From the NCBI GenBank assembly GCA_004431415.1, contig QPMI01000204.1, forward strand, positions 83,501 through 147,500: 64,000 bases of DNA. The letters are read 5' to 3'. The notes below the pieces were generated by a model that had not been told where the DNA came from, made no database searches, and saw nothing but the letters and a program-made list of their open reading frames with translations. The DNA is from Cyanophora paradoxa (taxonomy: Eukaryota > Glaucocystophyceae > Cyanophorales > Cyanophoraceae). The position numbers and the translations under genes were made by a program. Below, in pieces: positions 54,141-64,000 of the stretch. The first letter of the stretch is position 1. Each line of letters starts with the position of its first letter.

Positions 54141-55787
54141 TCACCATGCAATTATGCCAACATCATTATCATCAGCATTCTGGTCGTCATCTCCCGCCTC
54201 AGGAACCTCCCAGCTGTTGTCCAACTCAGGCACACTCTCGGTCCAAATGAGCTCAGATGAAGTACACTGAAGAATCTGCACAGGCGTCAGACAATGCACA
54301 GATGCACTGATGTGTAAAGAACACAGACATCCGCTGCTTTCTGCTCAGTAAGACGGGCTTGCTCTTCGAGTGCAGCACGCATGGCCTCTGCCTGGGCACG
54401 TTGAAGGTCATCAGCCTGGTCACGAAGATGCTCTTCAAAAGCGGCCTGTGCTGCTGCTTGAGCTTCCTGCGCCTTCATATACTGGATGTTAGCATTCGCT
54501 AGTTCGCTTGCCTAAGATTGGGCATACCTGTGACCCTTCAATCGCCTGCAAGCCCCAAGCTGATGTTGGAGACAATGAAACATAGGGCGACTCCATGGGT
54601 GAGATGGATGGGGATGGGGATGCATTCTCATCTGAGGAGACCACACTGTGGTGTTGTGGAGGGAGTGGTTGGTCCATTGCAGGCATTTGCGCATCCAGAG
54701 ATTCGGGTGGAGCGTCCTGCATAGGCCTGGGTGGGGCCACAATGGGTGGAACTGGAGCCTCCAAAGGCATGGGTGGCGCCTCCATGGGGACAGGTAGAGC
54801 CTCCACAGGCATGGGTGGCGCCTCCATGGGGACAGGTGGAGCCTCCACAGGCATGGATGGCGCCTCCAAGCGGACGGGTGGAGCCTCCACAGGCACGGGT
54901 GGCATGTCCCTAGGCATAAGAGGTGCCTCCATGGGGACAGGTGGAGCCTCCACAGGCATGGATGGCGCCTCCAAGCGGACGGGTGGAGCCTCCACAGGCA
55001 CGGGTGGCATGTCCCTAGGCATAAGAGGTGCCTCCACAGGCATGGGTGGCGCCTCCATGGGGACAAGTGGAGCCTCCACAGGCATGAGAGGCGCCTCCAC
55101 AGGCATCTGAGGTGCCTCCACAGGCGCCTCCACTGGTACAGGTGGCGCCTCTACAGGGGTGAAACCTCCATTCACAGGCATGGGTGGCGCTTCCAGAGGC
55201 ACTGGTGGGGCCTCCAGCGCTGCTGGAGCATCCTGAGATACAACTAGGGCTGCCTGGGCGTTTACAGATTCGGAATTTGGCGGCTTGACGGCCACATATG
55301 ATTCCAGATTCGGTGGAACAGGTTGGCGAGCAGATGAGGCAGACACTCTAGCAGAGTCGCCAGCCGATGTCCCGCCAAAGTCAAGTGCAAACCTCTGGGA
55401 CATATCATCTGAGGGCTCGTGTTCAGCAATGTACGCGTATATACATGCAAAAACAGGCACACACCAAGATTACACCTGACATATGCGAAGTTGTGCCCTT
55501 CTGGTTTCCCTTCCTCGTCCTGCCCATTGCCCTGGCCGACCCCGAGACAGAAGAACTGATTCATGCTCCAGTCTGAGTCTCCCGCGGGATGGATGTTATA
55601 CAGTTTCTTCCCATCCTCAGATTTTCCCGCTGCAGAGAGGAAGACGACCTGAGATCGAGGATTCGATCCGACCTGTTGCCACTCGGCGACCGAGTCACTC
55701 TGGTACAGCACGCTCCCGTCTTCTGCCGATTTGAGCAGGAAGAGGTAGCCTAGCCGGGTTTTAAGGACCTCTGCGGAGAACCTGCGG
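54141..55787 (-). pseudogene. 5'-truncated copy of the Pro-rich protein gene
   Basis: It is identical to 57,154-58,800 by eye, but the exons that lie beyond 58,800 in the other copy are absent here. The frame from FSAEVLKTRLGYLFLLKSAE onwards is intact to the stop, so a shortened product is possible only if a new start is used. Confidence 0.75.
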
Positions 55788-56095
55788 CCGTGCGGCCTGT
55801 CAAGGGGGGGAGGCGAGTTTGGCGGCTAACGGTAATGACAGCGCGTGGCCATGCAAAAGGATATCGGAGCGTGTGCAGGTAGAGATCGAGCACCACGTCC
55901 TCCCTAGAGAGCGGCGCAGGACGCCTGAGCCCCACGTACTCCGCTAGCAAGCTGCAAGCCGCTAGCATCAGAGTGCAAGATGCGTGCGAAAACATATGGC
56001 GCCGCGCACGCGATACCCTCTTCCGAGTAGAGTTTGCCCTCCAGTGACTGCAGCTGCGAGACGGAGAGGTCCGACCAGACCAGCGACCCCGCCAT
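55788..56095 (-). pseudogene. CFAP119 5' fragment in unit 2
   Basis: It carries the CFAP119 start codon, exon 1 and exon 2, then is cut at the duplication junction inside the following sequence (GTTAGCCGCCAAACTCGCC). It runs into the Pro-rich gene sequence of unit 1 on the same strand, so a read-through transcript could fuse the two. Confidence 0.8.
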
Positions 56096-58800
56096 GTAGC
56101 TAGGCCAGAGCGCGCCAACGATCTTAAGCTCAAGGTACTATAGCTATGCACAAGCGCGCCAGCTAGCTATAGCTAAAGGTGGCACAAGCTTAAAGCCCTA
56201 GACTTGAGGTCAAGCCATCACGGCTTGAGGACATCACCGAACCGTCGACGGCTTGGTTGAACTCTAGATAATTTTAACTACGTATACGTATACATGCATC
56301 CGTTTACGTACATCTACATGTACACGTTCACCTCACCGACCGGCCAGGCCGCCCTTCGAGTCGACTCGCCCCCGGGCCCCGTAACTTATAATTAGTAAAA
56401 ATGCAATAGTGGCCTCGAGCTCGGCCGCCGGCGCCGGCCGCGGGCCTCGAGCTCGTCGTCCAACCTAGGGCCTCTTATCGTAATCGCAATCAAAGACGTC
56501 CATTTTCGCTGTCTGCTAAACATTCGAAGTTCAGCTCTTCTGTGATATGTGGCGATTCGCAGGAGCCAGGAGCCATCTTCTGCAAGTCATCACTGAGTCA
56601 CCAACTTCTCGCGAATCTGATCATGAGAACAAGTCTGAGGGCTGAGTGAGAATCTGAGGCTGACAGACTTTGACTTTGATCTCAGAGTCTGAGGCTGACA
56701 GACTTTGACTATGATTTGGAGGCTGGCTCTGATCTCAGAGGCGGGGGGGGGGGGGGGGGACCGTCGGACCCTCACGGATCGTGACGGCCACAGTTCGATT
56801 CCAGCGCCGCCCCCTTTTTGACGCAGTGCGATGCGCGCGGCTCCACCTTCTGCGCCCCTCGCGGGAGCGGGGGAGGCTGTATTCCTCTCCCTTAGCGGCC
56901 CTCATTCGGCGGCGAACGGGCGAGCCCTCCGGCAAGGCCCGACCCGCACGCTTATATTAGTCCTGTAGAGCATACGGAAGGCTTCGATTTCGATTTCGAC
57001 CCCTCGGTTTCGATTTGGATCTCGAGGCCCTGAGGCCGAGTTGCCTACCAGAGAGAACCCGAATGATTGCTCAGCGTATACTGCTAGCCCGAACAGCTAC
57101 TGGGCTAGTCCAGATAACGCGTGATGTATATCTGAAATACATTATCAAGTCTTTCACCATGCAATTATGCCAACATCATTATCATCAGCATTCTGGTCGT
57201 CATCTCCCGCCTCAGGAACCTCCCAGCTGTTGTCCAACTCAGGCACACTCTCGGTCCAAATGAGCTCAGATGAAGTACACTGAAGAATCTGCACAGGCGT
57301 CAGACAATGCACAGATGCACTGATGTGTAAAGAACACAGACATCCGCTGCTTTCTGCTCAGTAAGACGGGCTTGCTCTTCGAGTGCAGCACGCATGGCCT
57401 CTGCCTGGGCACGTTGAAGGTCATCAGCCTGGTCACGAAGATGCTCTTCAAAAGCGGCCTGTGCTGCTGCTTGAGCTTCCTGCGCCTTCATATACTGGAT
57501 GTTAGCATTCGCTAGTTCGCTTGCCTAAGATTGGGCATACCTGTGACCCTTCAATCGCCTGCAAGCCCCAAGCTGATGTTGGAGACAATGAAACATAGGG
57601 CGACTCCATGGGTGAGATGGATGGGGATGGGGATGCATTCTCATCTGAGGAGACCACACTGTGGTGTTGTGGAGGGAGTGGTTGGTCCATTGCAGGCATT
57701 TGCGCATCCAGAGATTCGGGTGGAGCGTCCTGCATAGGCCTGGGTGGGGCCACAATGGGTGGAACTGGAGCCTCCAAAGGCATGGGTGGCGCCTCCATGG
57801 GGACAGGTAGAGCCTCCACAGGCATGGGTGGCGCCTCCATGGGGACAGGTGGAGCCTCCACAGGCATGGATGGCGCCTCCAAGCGGACGGGTGGAGCCTC
57901 CACAGGCACGGGTGGCATGTCCCTAGGCATAAGAGGTGCCTCCATGGGGACAGGTGGAGCCTCCACAGGCATGGATGGCGCCTCCAAGCGGACGGGTGGA
58001 GCCTCCACAGGCACGGGTGGCATGTCCCTAGGCATAAGAGGTGCCTCCACAGGCATGGGTGGCGCCTCCATGGGGACAAGTGGAGCCTCCACAGGCATGA
58101 GAGGCGCCTCCACAGGCATCTGAGGTGCCTCCACAGGCGCCTCCACTGGTACAGGTGGCGCCTCTACAGGGGTGAAACCTCCATTCACAGGCATGGGTGG
58201 CGCTTCCAGAGGCACTGGTGGGGCCTCCAGCGCTGCTGGAGCATCCTGAGATACAACTAGGGCTGCCTGGGCGTTTACAGATTCGGAATTTGGCGGCTTG
58301 ACGGCCACATATGATTCCAGATTCGGTGGAACAGGTTGGCGAGCAGATGAGGCAGACACTCTAGCAGAGTCGCCAGCCGATGTCCCGCCAAAGTCAAGTG
58401 CAAACCTCTGGGACATATCATCTGAGGGCTCGTGTTCAGCAATGTACGCGTATATACATGCAAAAACAGGCACACACCAAGATTACACCTGACATATGCG
58501 AAGTTGTGCCCTTCTGGTTTCCCTTCCTCGTCCTGCCCATTGCCCTGGCCGACCCCGAGACAGAAGAACTGATTCATGCTCCAGTCTGAGTCTCCCGCGG
58601 GATGGATGTTATACAGTTTCTTCCCATCCTCAGATTTTCCCGCTGCAGAGAGGAAGACGACCTGAGATCGAGGATTCGATCCGACCTGTTGCCACTCGGC
58701 GACCGAGTCACTCTGGTACAGCACGCTCCCGTCTTCTGCCGATTTGAGCAGGAAGAGGTAGCCTAGCCGGGTTTTAAGGACCTCTGCGGAGAACCTGCGG
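55788..58800. repeat. Tandem duplication, unit 2 (3,013 bp)
   Basis: See unit 1. Unit 2 is joined on its right to the 5' exons of the Pro-rich gene, and on its left to the truncated end of unit 1. Confidence 0.97.
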
Positions 58801-59219
58801 CGCCGATTAGCTTAGATATACCGCAGTAGTACCGGCCTTAGATAAACTCGCGTGGGAGGTGGCATAAACATGTGATGTATGCTAGCGGCTAGCTAGCTTC
58901 CCAAGCACGAGGACTTGGAGTGCGAGGCGAAGCGCACAGCTGCGTCGGGTCCCTTCGACAGTTGAAAGCTTCAACGTCGTCTGCGTCCAGCTCCGGACGG
59001 TTGACGAGGCACACGTGCTGCTGCAAAGTTCAGAAGAATGGGGCGCATACGCATCGAGACGACTAGCACCGGTTTGTGCTGCGGTTGCAGCTGAAAGGGT
59101 CTGCCTTCAACGAAACCGTCGGGGTAGACCTGGGGCGGTTTCAGGAACGAAGGCGGTGCGTTCCGCATGCACACCTCAACCGGATACTCGGCGTCCTCGC
59201 TGCTGAACTCGGCGCCCAT
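57154..59219 (-). CDS. Pro-rich repeat protein, function unknown
   Basis: The ATG at 59,217-59,219 starts MGAEFSSEDAEYPVEVCMRN, then APPSFLKPPQ and HKPVLVVSMRMRPILLNF. Across an intron holding repeat-B-like sequence (58,862-58,895) it continues FSAEVLKTRLGYLFLLKSAE, GSVLYQSDSVAEWQQVGSNP and DWSMNQFFCLGVGQGNGQDE, probably a folded domain. DMSQRFALDFGGTSAG leads into an array of VEAPPMP-type heptads including a 35-residue unit present twice. A coiled-coil follows (AAFEEHLRDQADDLQRAQAE), then an acidic end with DNDVGIIAW and TGA at 57,154. I do not recognise the family. Splicing of the second exon is unresolved. It diverges from FPPS. Confidence 0.6.
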
Positions 59220-59315
59220 CGGTGCGTGGACGGACGCAGTCGCCTTCCACCCCCCCTCCCCCCACTTCCCCCCCCTCCCCGTGGCCCCGGAGCACAGGGT
59301 ACAGGTCAAGTCGAG
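59220..59315. promoter_or_regulatory. Pro-rich gene / FPPS divergent promoter
   Basis: 96 bp lie between the start codons, with a C-rich tract (CCACCCCCCCTCCCC) in the middle. No TATA box is seen. Confidence 0.45.
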
Positions 59316-61147
59316 ATGACAAACACCGTGGAGCCGTCGCCCAAGAAGGCGAAAACGAGGTTCGAATTCGCGTGTTATGTGCGAGCGTCGGTGCGCCTGA
59401 CCCGGCAACAGCGCGAGCTTGCGCGATGGCTTCATGGCGGTTTACGACCAGCTTAAAGCGGAGATCGTTGCGGATCTCGACTCGCTCTCAATGCCGGAGG
59501 CTACGAAGAAATACATTGCTCGGGTAGCCAGCGCCGCGCGCGCGCGCGCGCGCGTGTTGCGCTGGCCTAGCTCACGCCCGCATCTCCACGCCGGCAGATG
59601 GTCGATTACAATGTGCCCGGCGGTGAGCTTCTGCTCTCTTCCTTCTTTCGCGCGCAATGCTTGCGCCCGACCGTCGCGCAGGCAAGCTGAACCGCGGTCT
59701 CACCGTGGCGTCGGTGGTTCAGTCGATGCACATTGGAAAGGCCGTACCTGAGGACACTATAGTGAAGGCGCATATGCTGGGCTGGTGCATCGAGTGGGTT
59801 CGTCGTTATTGTTCGTCGCGCCATGCCACCCCTCACGAAAGGGGATGTAGCTCCAGGCGTTCTTTCTTGTAGCCGACGACGTGATGGACGCCTCCATCAC
59901 GCGCCGCGGCCAGCCATGCTGGTACAAGCTGCCTGAGGTGAAGATGGACGTGTCAAATATCACATGCGCACGAGCTCTTCCTTCGTAACGCGCCCCGTCA
60001 GGTTGGCTTAAATGCCGTCAACGACTCGATCATTTTGGAGGCGCATATCTTCCACATTCTCAGGCGGCACTTCAAGACCCACCCTGCTTACGTTACTCTG
60101 ATGGAGCTTTTCATGGACGTGTGCACTCTTGGCAGCCTAAATGGCCCGAGAGTGACTTCCACTCACGGAGGGTCAGGTTACCTACCGCACCGAGATCGGG
60201 CAGCTGCTGGATCTTACCAGTCAGGAGAAGGACGTTGTTGATTTGGACAAGTTCACTCTTGACACGTGTGATCCCGTTCCAACCTTCCATTTAATGTTTT
60301 TATCGTTCTGCGTCCAAGTGACACATATCCGTGCAGCTACAAGCGTATTGTCAAGTACAAAACAGCCTTCTACAGCTTCTACCTTCCTGTCGCCTGTGGT
60401 ATGATCCTCTCAGGGGTTGCCGACGAGGCTCACCTTAAACGTGAGCCGCTGTTTTCTTCAATGTCCATTCATCAGGCGCTTACGCACCACCAGTTGCGGA
60501 GGAGATCTGTCTTGACATGGGAGAGTATTTTCAAATCCAGGTCAGCCCCTTCGTATTTGTCAGTCGCATGTTCATTTCTCACTTTGCATAGGATGATGTG
60601 CTGGATTGCTATGGTGCCCCGGAGGTAAATTCTTGCTTTTTCTTTCGTTGTGGCATCCGGCTGAATTCTTTTCAGGTGATTGGCAAGATTGGCACAGACA
60701 TCCAGGACAACAAGTGCTCATGGCTTGTGGTTACTGCTTTGTCGAAAGCGTCTGCCGAGCAGAAGGCCATTCTGAAGGTGAGGTCCCGCTCTTTTGTTCC
60801 GTTTTGTGCTTACATATCCCTTAACGTGTTGCATGAACTGCATACAGGCCAATTATGCCAAACACGACCCTGCATGTGTTGCAAAGGTCAAGGAGGTTTA
60901 CGCAGCCCTGGACCTCAAGTCCGTTTTCAACGAGTGCGATTCCTCTGGTCAGAATGCTTTTACAGTGCTGAGCAGCATGCAGGTATGAGAGCGAGTCTTA
61001 TGCCAGAATCTCCGAGCGTATTAACAAGGTGAGTCTGGCCGCAACTATTGGGGAGCTCTATTTTTCTGAAAACGTGTGCAGATTACGAATGTCCCTCATG
61101 CTGTATTTACTGATTTGCTTGCCAAGATTTACAAGAGGCAGAAGTGA
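59316..61147 (+). CDS. FPPS: Farnesyl diphosphate synthase
   Basis: FPPS condenses IPP with DMAPP and then geranyl diphosphate to make farnesyl diphosphate for sterols and prenylation. The ATG at 59,316 starts [18 protein letters not shown]. Spliced exons give [56 protein letters not shown] (first Asp-rich motif DDVMD), [71 protein letters not shown] (second Asp-rich motif) and [12 protein letters not shown]. It ends LAKIYKRQK with TGA at 61,145-61,147. The aromatic pair (FF) before the first motif is typical of a C15 product. Length is about 365 residues with no clear targeting peptide. A (CG)n run lies in an intron at about 59,535. Confidence 0.97.
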
Positions 61148-61189
61148 TACAATCTTGTGTGTTAGAGAATTAAAGAAGATACGTCGGCT

Positions 61190-61510
61190 TGTGTACAGAG
61201 TGCTCTGGAGAAACGGCACAACGCACCGGCCATCGCTCTTCTTGAGCATGAACGACCACTTGAGGCCGGAAGGGAAGCCGGCGCCCCCGCGGCCGCGAAG
61301 ACCAGAGACCTTGATCTCGTTGATGATATCGATCCACTCCACTCAGGGCCGAGCGACAGGAGGTCCTTTAATTTGTCTTGTACCAGTCGCCCTGAGAAGC
61401 AGGCAGCGTGCGTGTAAAAGGGCATGCCTGTCGACGTCCGGCAGACGACGACTCTGCCCAGCCTCTTCATGGCGCCCTTGATGCCAACATCGTGCTCCCG
61501 TACCCAGTAG
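61190..61510 (-). pseudogene. NDUFV1 fragment with introns
   Basis: The minus strand repeats 24,045-24,345: the end of VGIKGAMKR, the intron, and exons encoding LLSLGPEW and [20 protein letters not shown], then WSF. Insertions break the frame (near 61,330 and 61,372). It starts about 43 bp after the FPPS stop codon. Confidence 0.9.
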
Positions 61511-61890
61511 CGCGCCAACAGCCGTACCCAGTAGCGTTCCCGCCAACCGCGCCTGAAACCACAGGCAGCTGAGAGCGCGCGAAGAACGCGCACCGCCCGT
61601 GTATATTCAGAGAGCAGCAGCTCCCTAGCGCCAGTCCATGGCAGACGGCGCAGCGCCTGCAGGGAACGCCCTGCAGGAGCAGGAGCAGGAGCCTCTCGGT
61701 AAGTGTGGAATGTAAGTACTGTATGCGAGAGAAAGAGAGAGACAGAGACAGAGAGAGCTATAGCTATAGCTATGTACACGTGCAGTGAACGTGCAGTGTA
61801 CACGTGGGCTCCGCAACCAGCTTACGTATGCACGCGGGGCCGTTCGCTTTTCGCAGCTGCCGCTGTACATGTATAGCGAACGAAACAGGG
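61511..61890. repeat. Repeat arm 1 with GA-rich and CTATAG runs
   Basis: 61,672-61,890 recurs at 63,622-63,860. It contains GAGAGAAAGAGAGAGACAGA, three CTATAG units and a GTACACGTGCAGTG repeat. It is the 3' flank of the minus-strand gene ending at 61,891. Confidence 0.8.
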
Positions 61891-62561
61891 CTATTTCATA
61901 AAAGAGCGGATGAAGTAGTTGCGAACGAAATAAACGATGAGCTCCAAAGGCTCAATTCCAAGGATTGCCCCCAATCCCATCAGAAAGTCCCCGACGAGTC
62001 CTGCTCCAAAGCTCCACGATGGCCAATTGATCTTCTCCAAGGCGCGGCAGAACATGTGCGCCCAGCAGCCGAACGCTTCGCACAGGCCTGCTGCAACTAA
62101 GAGATCCGGGCTCAAGTTCTTGATCATTTCCTGCCATCACGACGCCATTTGATGCGATCAACCGCTCGCAAAATGAACTGTGAGATTGGAGACAAACGCG
62201 CCTGTTCTCGAAGAATGGTCGTTCAATTTTGCGAACCGGGCGTGCATGAGTGCAATCATCGCTAGCACGAAAGACAATAACGGACCAGTGCCTCGCCCTT
62301 GCCTTCCTCCTTGCTGTCGGATGCGATGATGTGCATAGCGGCGATCACGGCCTTGGAATCTCTATTCGAGACGAGCCTCTCAATCCACTCCTCCTGCGAA
62401 TGCGCAGCCGCGGCAATCATCAAATTTGGCGGCCGAACTTCCGACAGCGAGGGCACCTGTTGAGGACTCATGGATTTTTTGCTTGGGTTGTCGTCCGGCC
62501 CGCCATCACCCTTCTCAGCAGACCCGCCGCCGAGCATGGACGTGCACGTGCACGTGGCCAT
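61891..62561 (-). CDS. Unrecognised small protein
   Basis: The ATG at 62,559-62,561 starts MATCTCTSMLGGGSAEKGDG. The frame reads EEWIERLVSNRDSKAVIAAM and HIIASDSKEEGKGEAL. Two phase-0 GT-AG introns then join ARLSPISQFILRAEMIKNLS, PDLLVAAGLCEAFGCWAHMF, WPSWSFGAGLVGDFLMGLGA and LELIVYFVRNYFIRSFMK with TAG at 61,891. The C-terminal half is hydrophobic with at least one likely membrane or buried helix. I do not recognise the family. The clean intron phases and the copied 3' end (63.6-63.9 kb) support a real gene. Confidence 0.55.
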
Positions 62562-63565
62562 GGACGGCGGGAAGGACGCGTGGCGCACAGTGGACGTGGG
62601 GCGCAGCGTACGCGTGAAGAAATACGTAACGCGCCGCGACCTTGCAGATCTAGATCTGCGCATTTGCATGCGATTCGCATTCGTTGGCCATGTGACCGCG
62701 CGCGATGCATAGCGTGCGAAGGCCGCTGGTGTTGCACCGGTGCTGCGGAGTCTGATATCGATCATGCAGGCCGAGCTCGAGGGAGCACGCCTCCCAGTGC
62801 GAGTGCCTACACGCGCGGGGTTGGCCCGAGGGCATTCCAACGCGGGCGGCGTTCTGGGTCGGCGCGGACCTGGGCGCGCTCGGCCTCGTCGTGGAAAAAG
62901 CCTGCCGCAATGCGCGCGCGCGCGGCGTCAAACCGAGAGGAAGCGCCGGCGCGCCGCGCGCGGAGGCGCACCTGGGAAGGCGTCACGAAAGTGGCGCGCT
63001 CCATGGAGCACCGGAAGGAAGGCGATCCGCTGCGTAAGCAACGGATAGCTCAAGGAACAACACGCCGCGCGGCGCGCGGGGCGCTCACAAGGGATCGCGC
63101 GGCAGCTCCGTTGGGCTTCTATATGCGCCCGGCGGCCGCGCAGAGGAAGCGCAGCTCCACGAGGCGGAGGAGCGGCCTGCGCACGCGAGCGCATTCCGGA
63201 GTCAGCGGGAAGGACAACTCGGGATGACAACTTGCCTGAAAAGCGTCGCCCGGCCGCGGGGGCGGCCGCCGCCGTTTGCTGATGACCTGCGCGCGCCCCG
63301 GTGAGCCGTCGAGGGCGAAGGGCGAGGGTGGAACTGGGAAAAAACCTTTTCGATGCTGGACGGAATGTGACCGCGAAACCAGTCTCCCGTGATAGCCGAA
63401 CTTGGTTCATAATGCAACGGGGAGGGGGGGGGAGAGAGAAATGAGCTGTTATAATATTATTTATGAACCACATCGACCAGACCAGAACAGACCAGCTAGC
63501 TATATATAGCGCTGCAATAACGATTAGGAACGACGCCTTTTGCAATTGATCTGCGATTACGATTG
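62562..63565. other. GC-rich region without a recognised gene
   Basis: Long frames are open on both strands between 62,250 and 63,545. They are Arg-rich and look composition-driven. A short plus frame (MDVHVHVAMDGGKDAWRTVD, 62,536 on) is more protein-like and would diverge from the minus-strand gene. I cannot support a full gene model. Confidence 0.3.
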
Positions 63566-63621
63566 TGTATACAACGCCTTTGGTCGACGTCTAGCTACGT
63601 CGACCAAAGGCGTTGTATACA
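63566..63621. repeat. Perfect hairpin, 25-bp stem and 6-nt loop
   Basis: The left arm (63,566-63,590) begins TGTATACAACGCC and the right arm (63,597-63,621) is its exact reverse complement; the loop is CTAGCT. It sits exactly at the left edge of the copied segment at 63,622. Confidence 0.97.
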
Positions 63622-63900
63622 GGAGCAGGAGCCGCTCGGTAAGTGTGGAATGTAAATATTGTATGCGAGAGAAAGAGAGAGACAGAGACAGAGAGAGCTA
63701 TAGCTATAGCTATGTACACGTGCAGTGAACGTGCAGTGTACACGTGGGCTCCGCAACCAGGGACAAGCGAGCCACCTACGTGTGCCACGTATGCACGCGG
63801 GGCCGTTTGCGTTTCGCAGCTGCCGCTGTACATGTATAGAGAACGAAACAGGGCTATTTCATAAAAGAGCGGATAAAGTAGTTGCGAACGATATAAACTA
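63622..63900 (-). pseudogene. Copy of the 3' end of the gene at 61.9 kb
   Basis: It matches 61,672-61,935: the 3' flank with GA and CTATAG runs, the stop, and the last codons (VRNYFIRSFMK). A 24-bp insertion is present near 63,760. The rest of the gene is absent. Confidence 0.85.
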
Positions 63901-64000
63901 GCAGACCGCGCCCGGCCCTGTGCAAGTGCGGCAAGTGCGGGCCACGCGTGGAGGTGCAAGGGGGGGGGTATTTGTATACATTGCAGGGTATACGTACATT
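63901..64000. other. End of window
   Basis: GC-rich with a short G-run at 63,961. I see nothing else. Confidence 0.4.

Larger units (their letters stand above)
52776..55787. repeat. Tandem duplication, unit 1 (3,012 bp)
   Basis: Unit 1 matches 55,788-58,800 apart from one extra C in a C-run near 53,350 (unit 2 about 56,363). Both units contain a G17 tract of equal length. The sequence TGCGG is present at the left edge, the junction and the right edge. Confidence 0.97.

Noticed and set aside
54595-55110. Plus-strand 171-codon Gly/Ala/Ser-rich frame
   Set aside because: It is antisense to the Pro-rich heptad repeats; its regularity is a by-product of the tandem repeat. The same applies to 57,608-58,123.
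54750-55130. Regularly spaced repeats as a CRISPR array
   Set aside because: The units are coding heptad/35-residue repeats without unique spacers, in a eukaryotic gene.
62250-63227. Plus-strand 325-codon frame
   Set aside because: It is antisense to the gene at 61.9-62.6 kb for a third of its length, then very Arg-rich as expected from GC-rich DNA.

Overview
This window is nuclear DNA from a protein-rich, repeat-rich single-celled eukaryote, most likely a flagellated alga. Almost every gene is split by short GT-AG introns of roughly 50-110 nt. The genes found include an axonemal protein (CFAP119/CCDC189 family), a mitochondrial complex I subunit, cytosolic isoprenoid and pantothenate enzymes, and a bacterial-type RimO methylthiotransferase with a possible organelle-targeting leader. 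The ATG13 resembles plant ATG13. I cannot fix the lineage from the sequence. I saw no rRNA, tRNA, CRISPR array, transposase or reverse transcriptase.

Layout. 0-10 kb: an unrecognised minus-strand gene diverges from ODR4 (1.7-3.8 kb). Then come repeats, a small COA3-like gene (6.2-6.5 kb), a GC-extreme reading frame (7.0-7.5 kb) and pantothenate synthetase (8.5-9.5 kb). 11-18 kb: PAN2 deadenylase diverges from CCDC25. 18-22 kb: an inverted copy of the ODR4 3' end and a helical-repeat protein that may be TAF1A-like. 22-32 kb: complex I NDUFV1 diverges from ATG13, and a SYS1-like Golgi protein diverges from a BRO1-domain gene. 33-47 kb: UTP4, then DNA2 diverging from RimO. 47-59 kb: an unknown minus-strand gene, a GC-rich repeat zone, CFAP119, and a 3.01-kb near-perfect tandem duplication carrying part of CFAP119 and a Pro-rich protein gene. 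59-64 kb: farnesyl diphosphate synthase, a fragment of NDUFV1, an unknown minus-strand gene and a copy of that gene's 3' end.

The genes are housekeeping genes of unrelated pathways (mRNA decay, ribosome biogenesis, autophagy, membrane traffic, DNA repair, respiration, isoprenoids, cilia). Most are arranged as head-to-head pairs with about 40-280 bp between start codons.

The most unusual property is the repeat system. Two repeat families (called A and B here) have small conserved hairpins at one end. These hairpin ends lie repeatedly a few to about 100 bp beyond stop codons of unrelated genes, nearly always pointing at the gene's 3' end. Gene pieces are also copied around the window with introns retained: ODR4 twice, RimO, NDUFV1, one CFAP119 exon, and the shared PAN2/CCDC25 promoter. 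Repeat boundaries and exon limits are by eye; gene identities rest on recognised family motifs.
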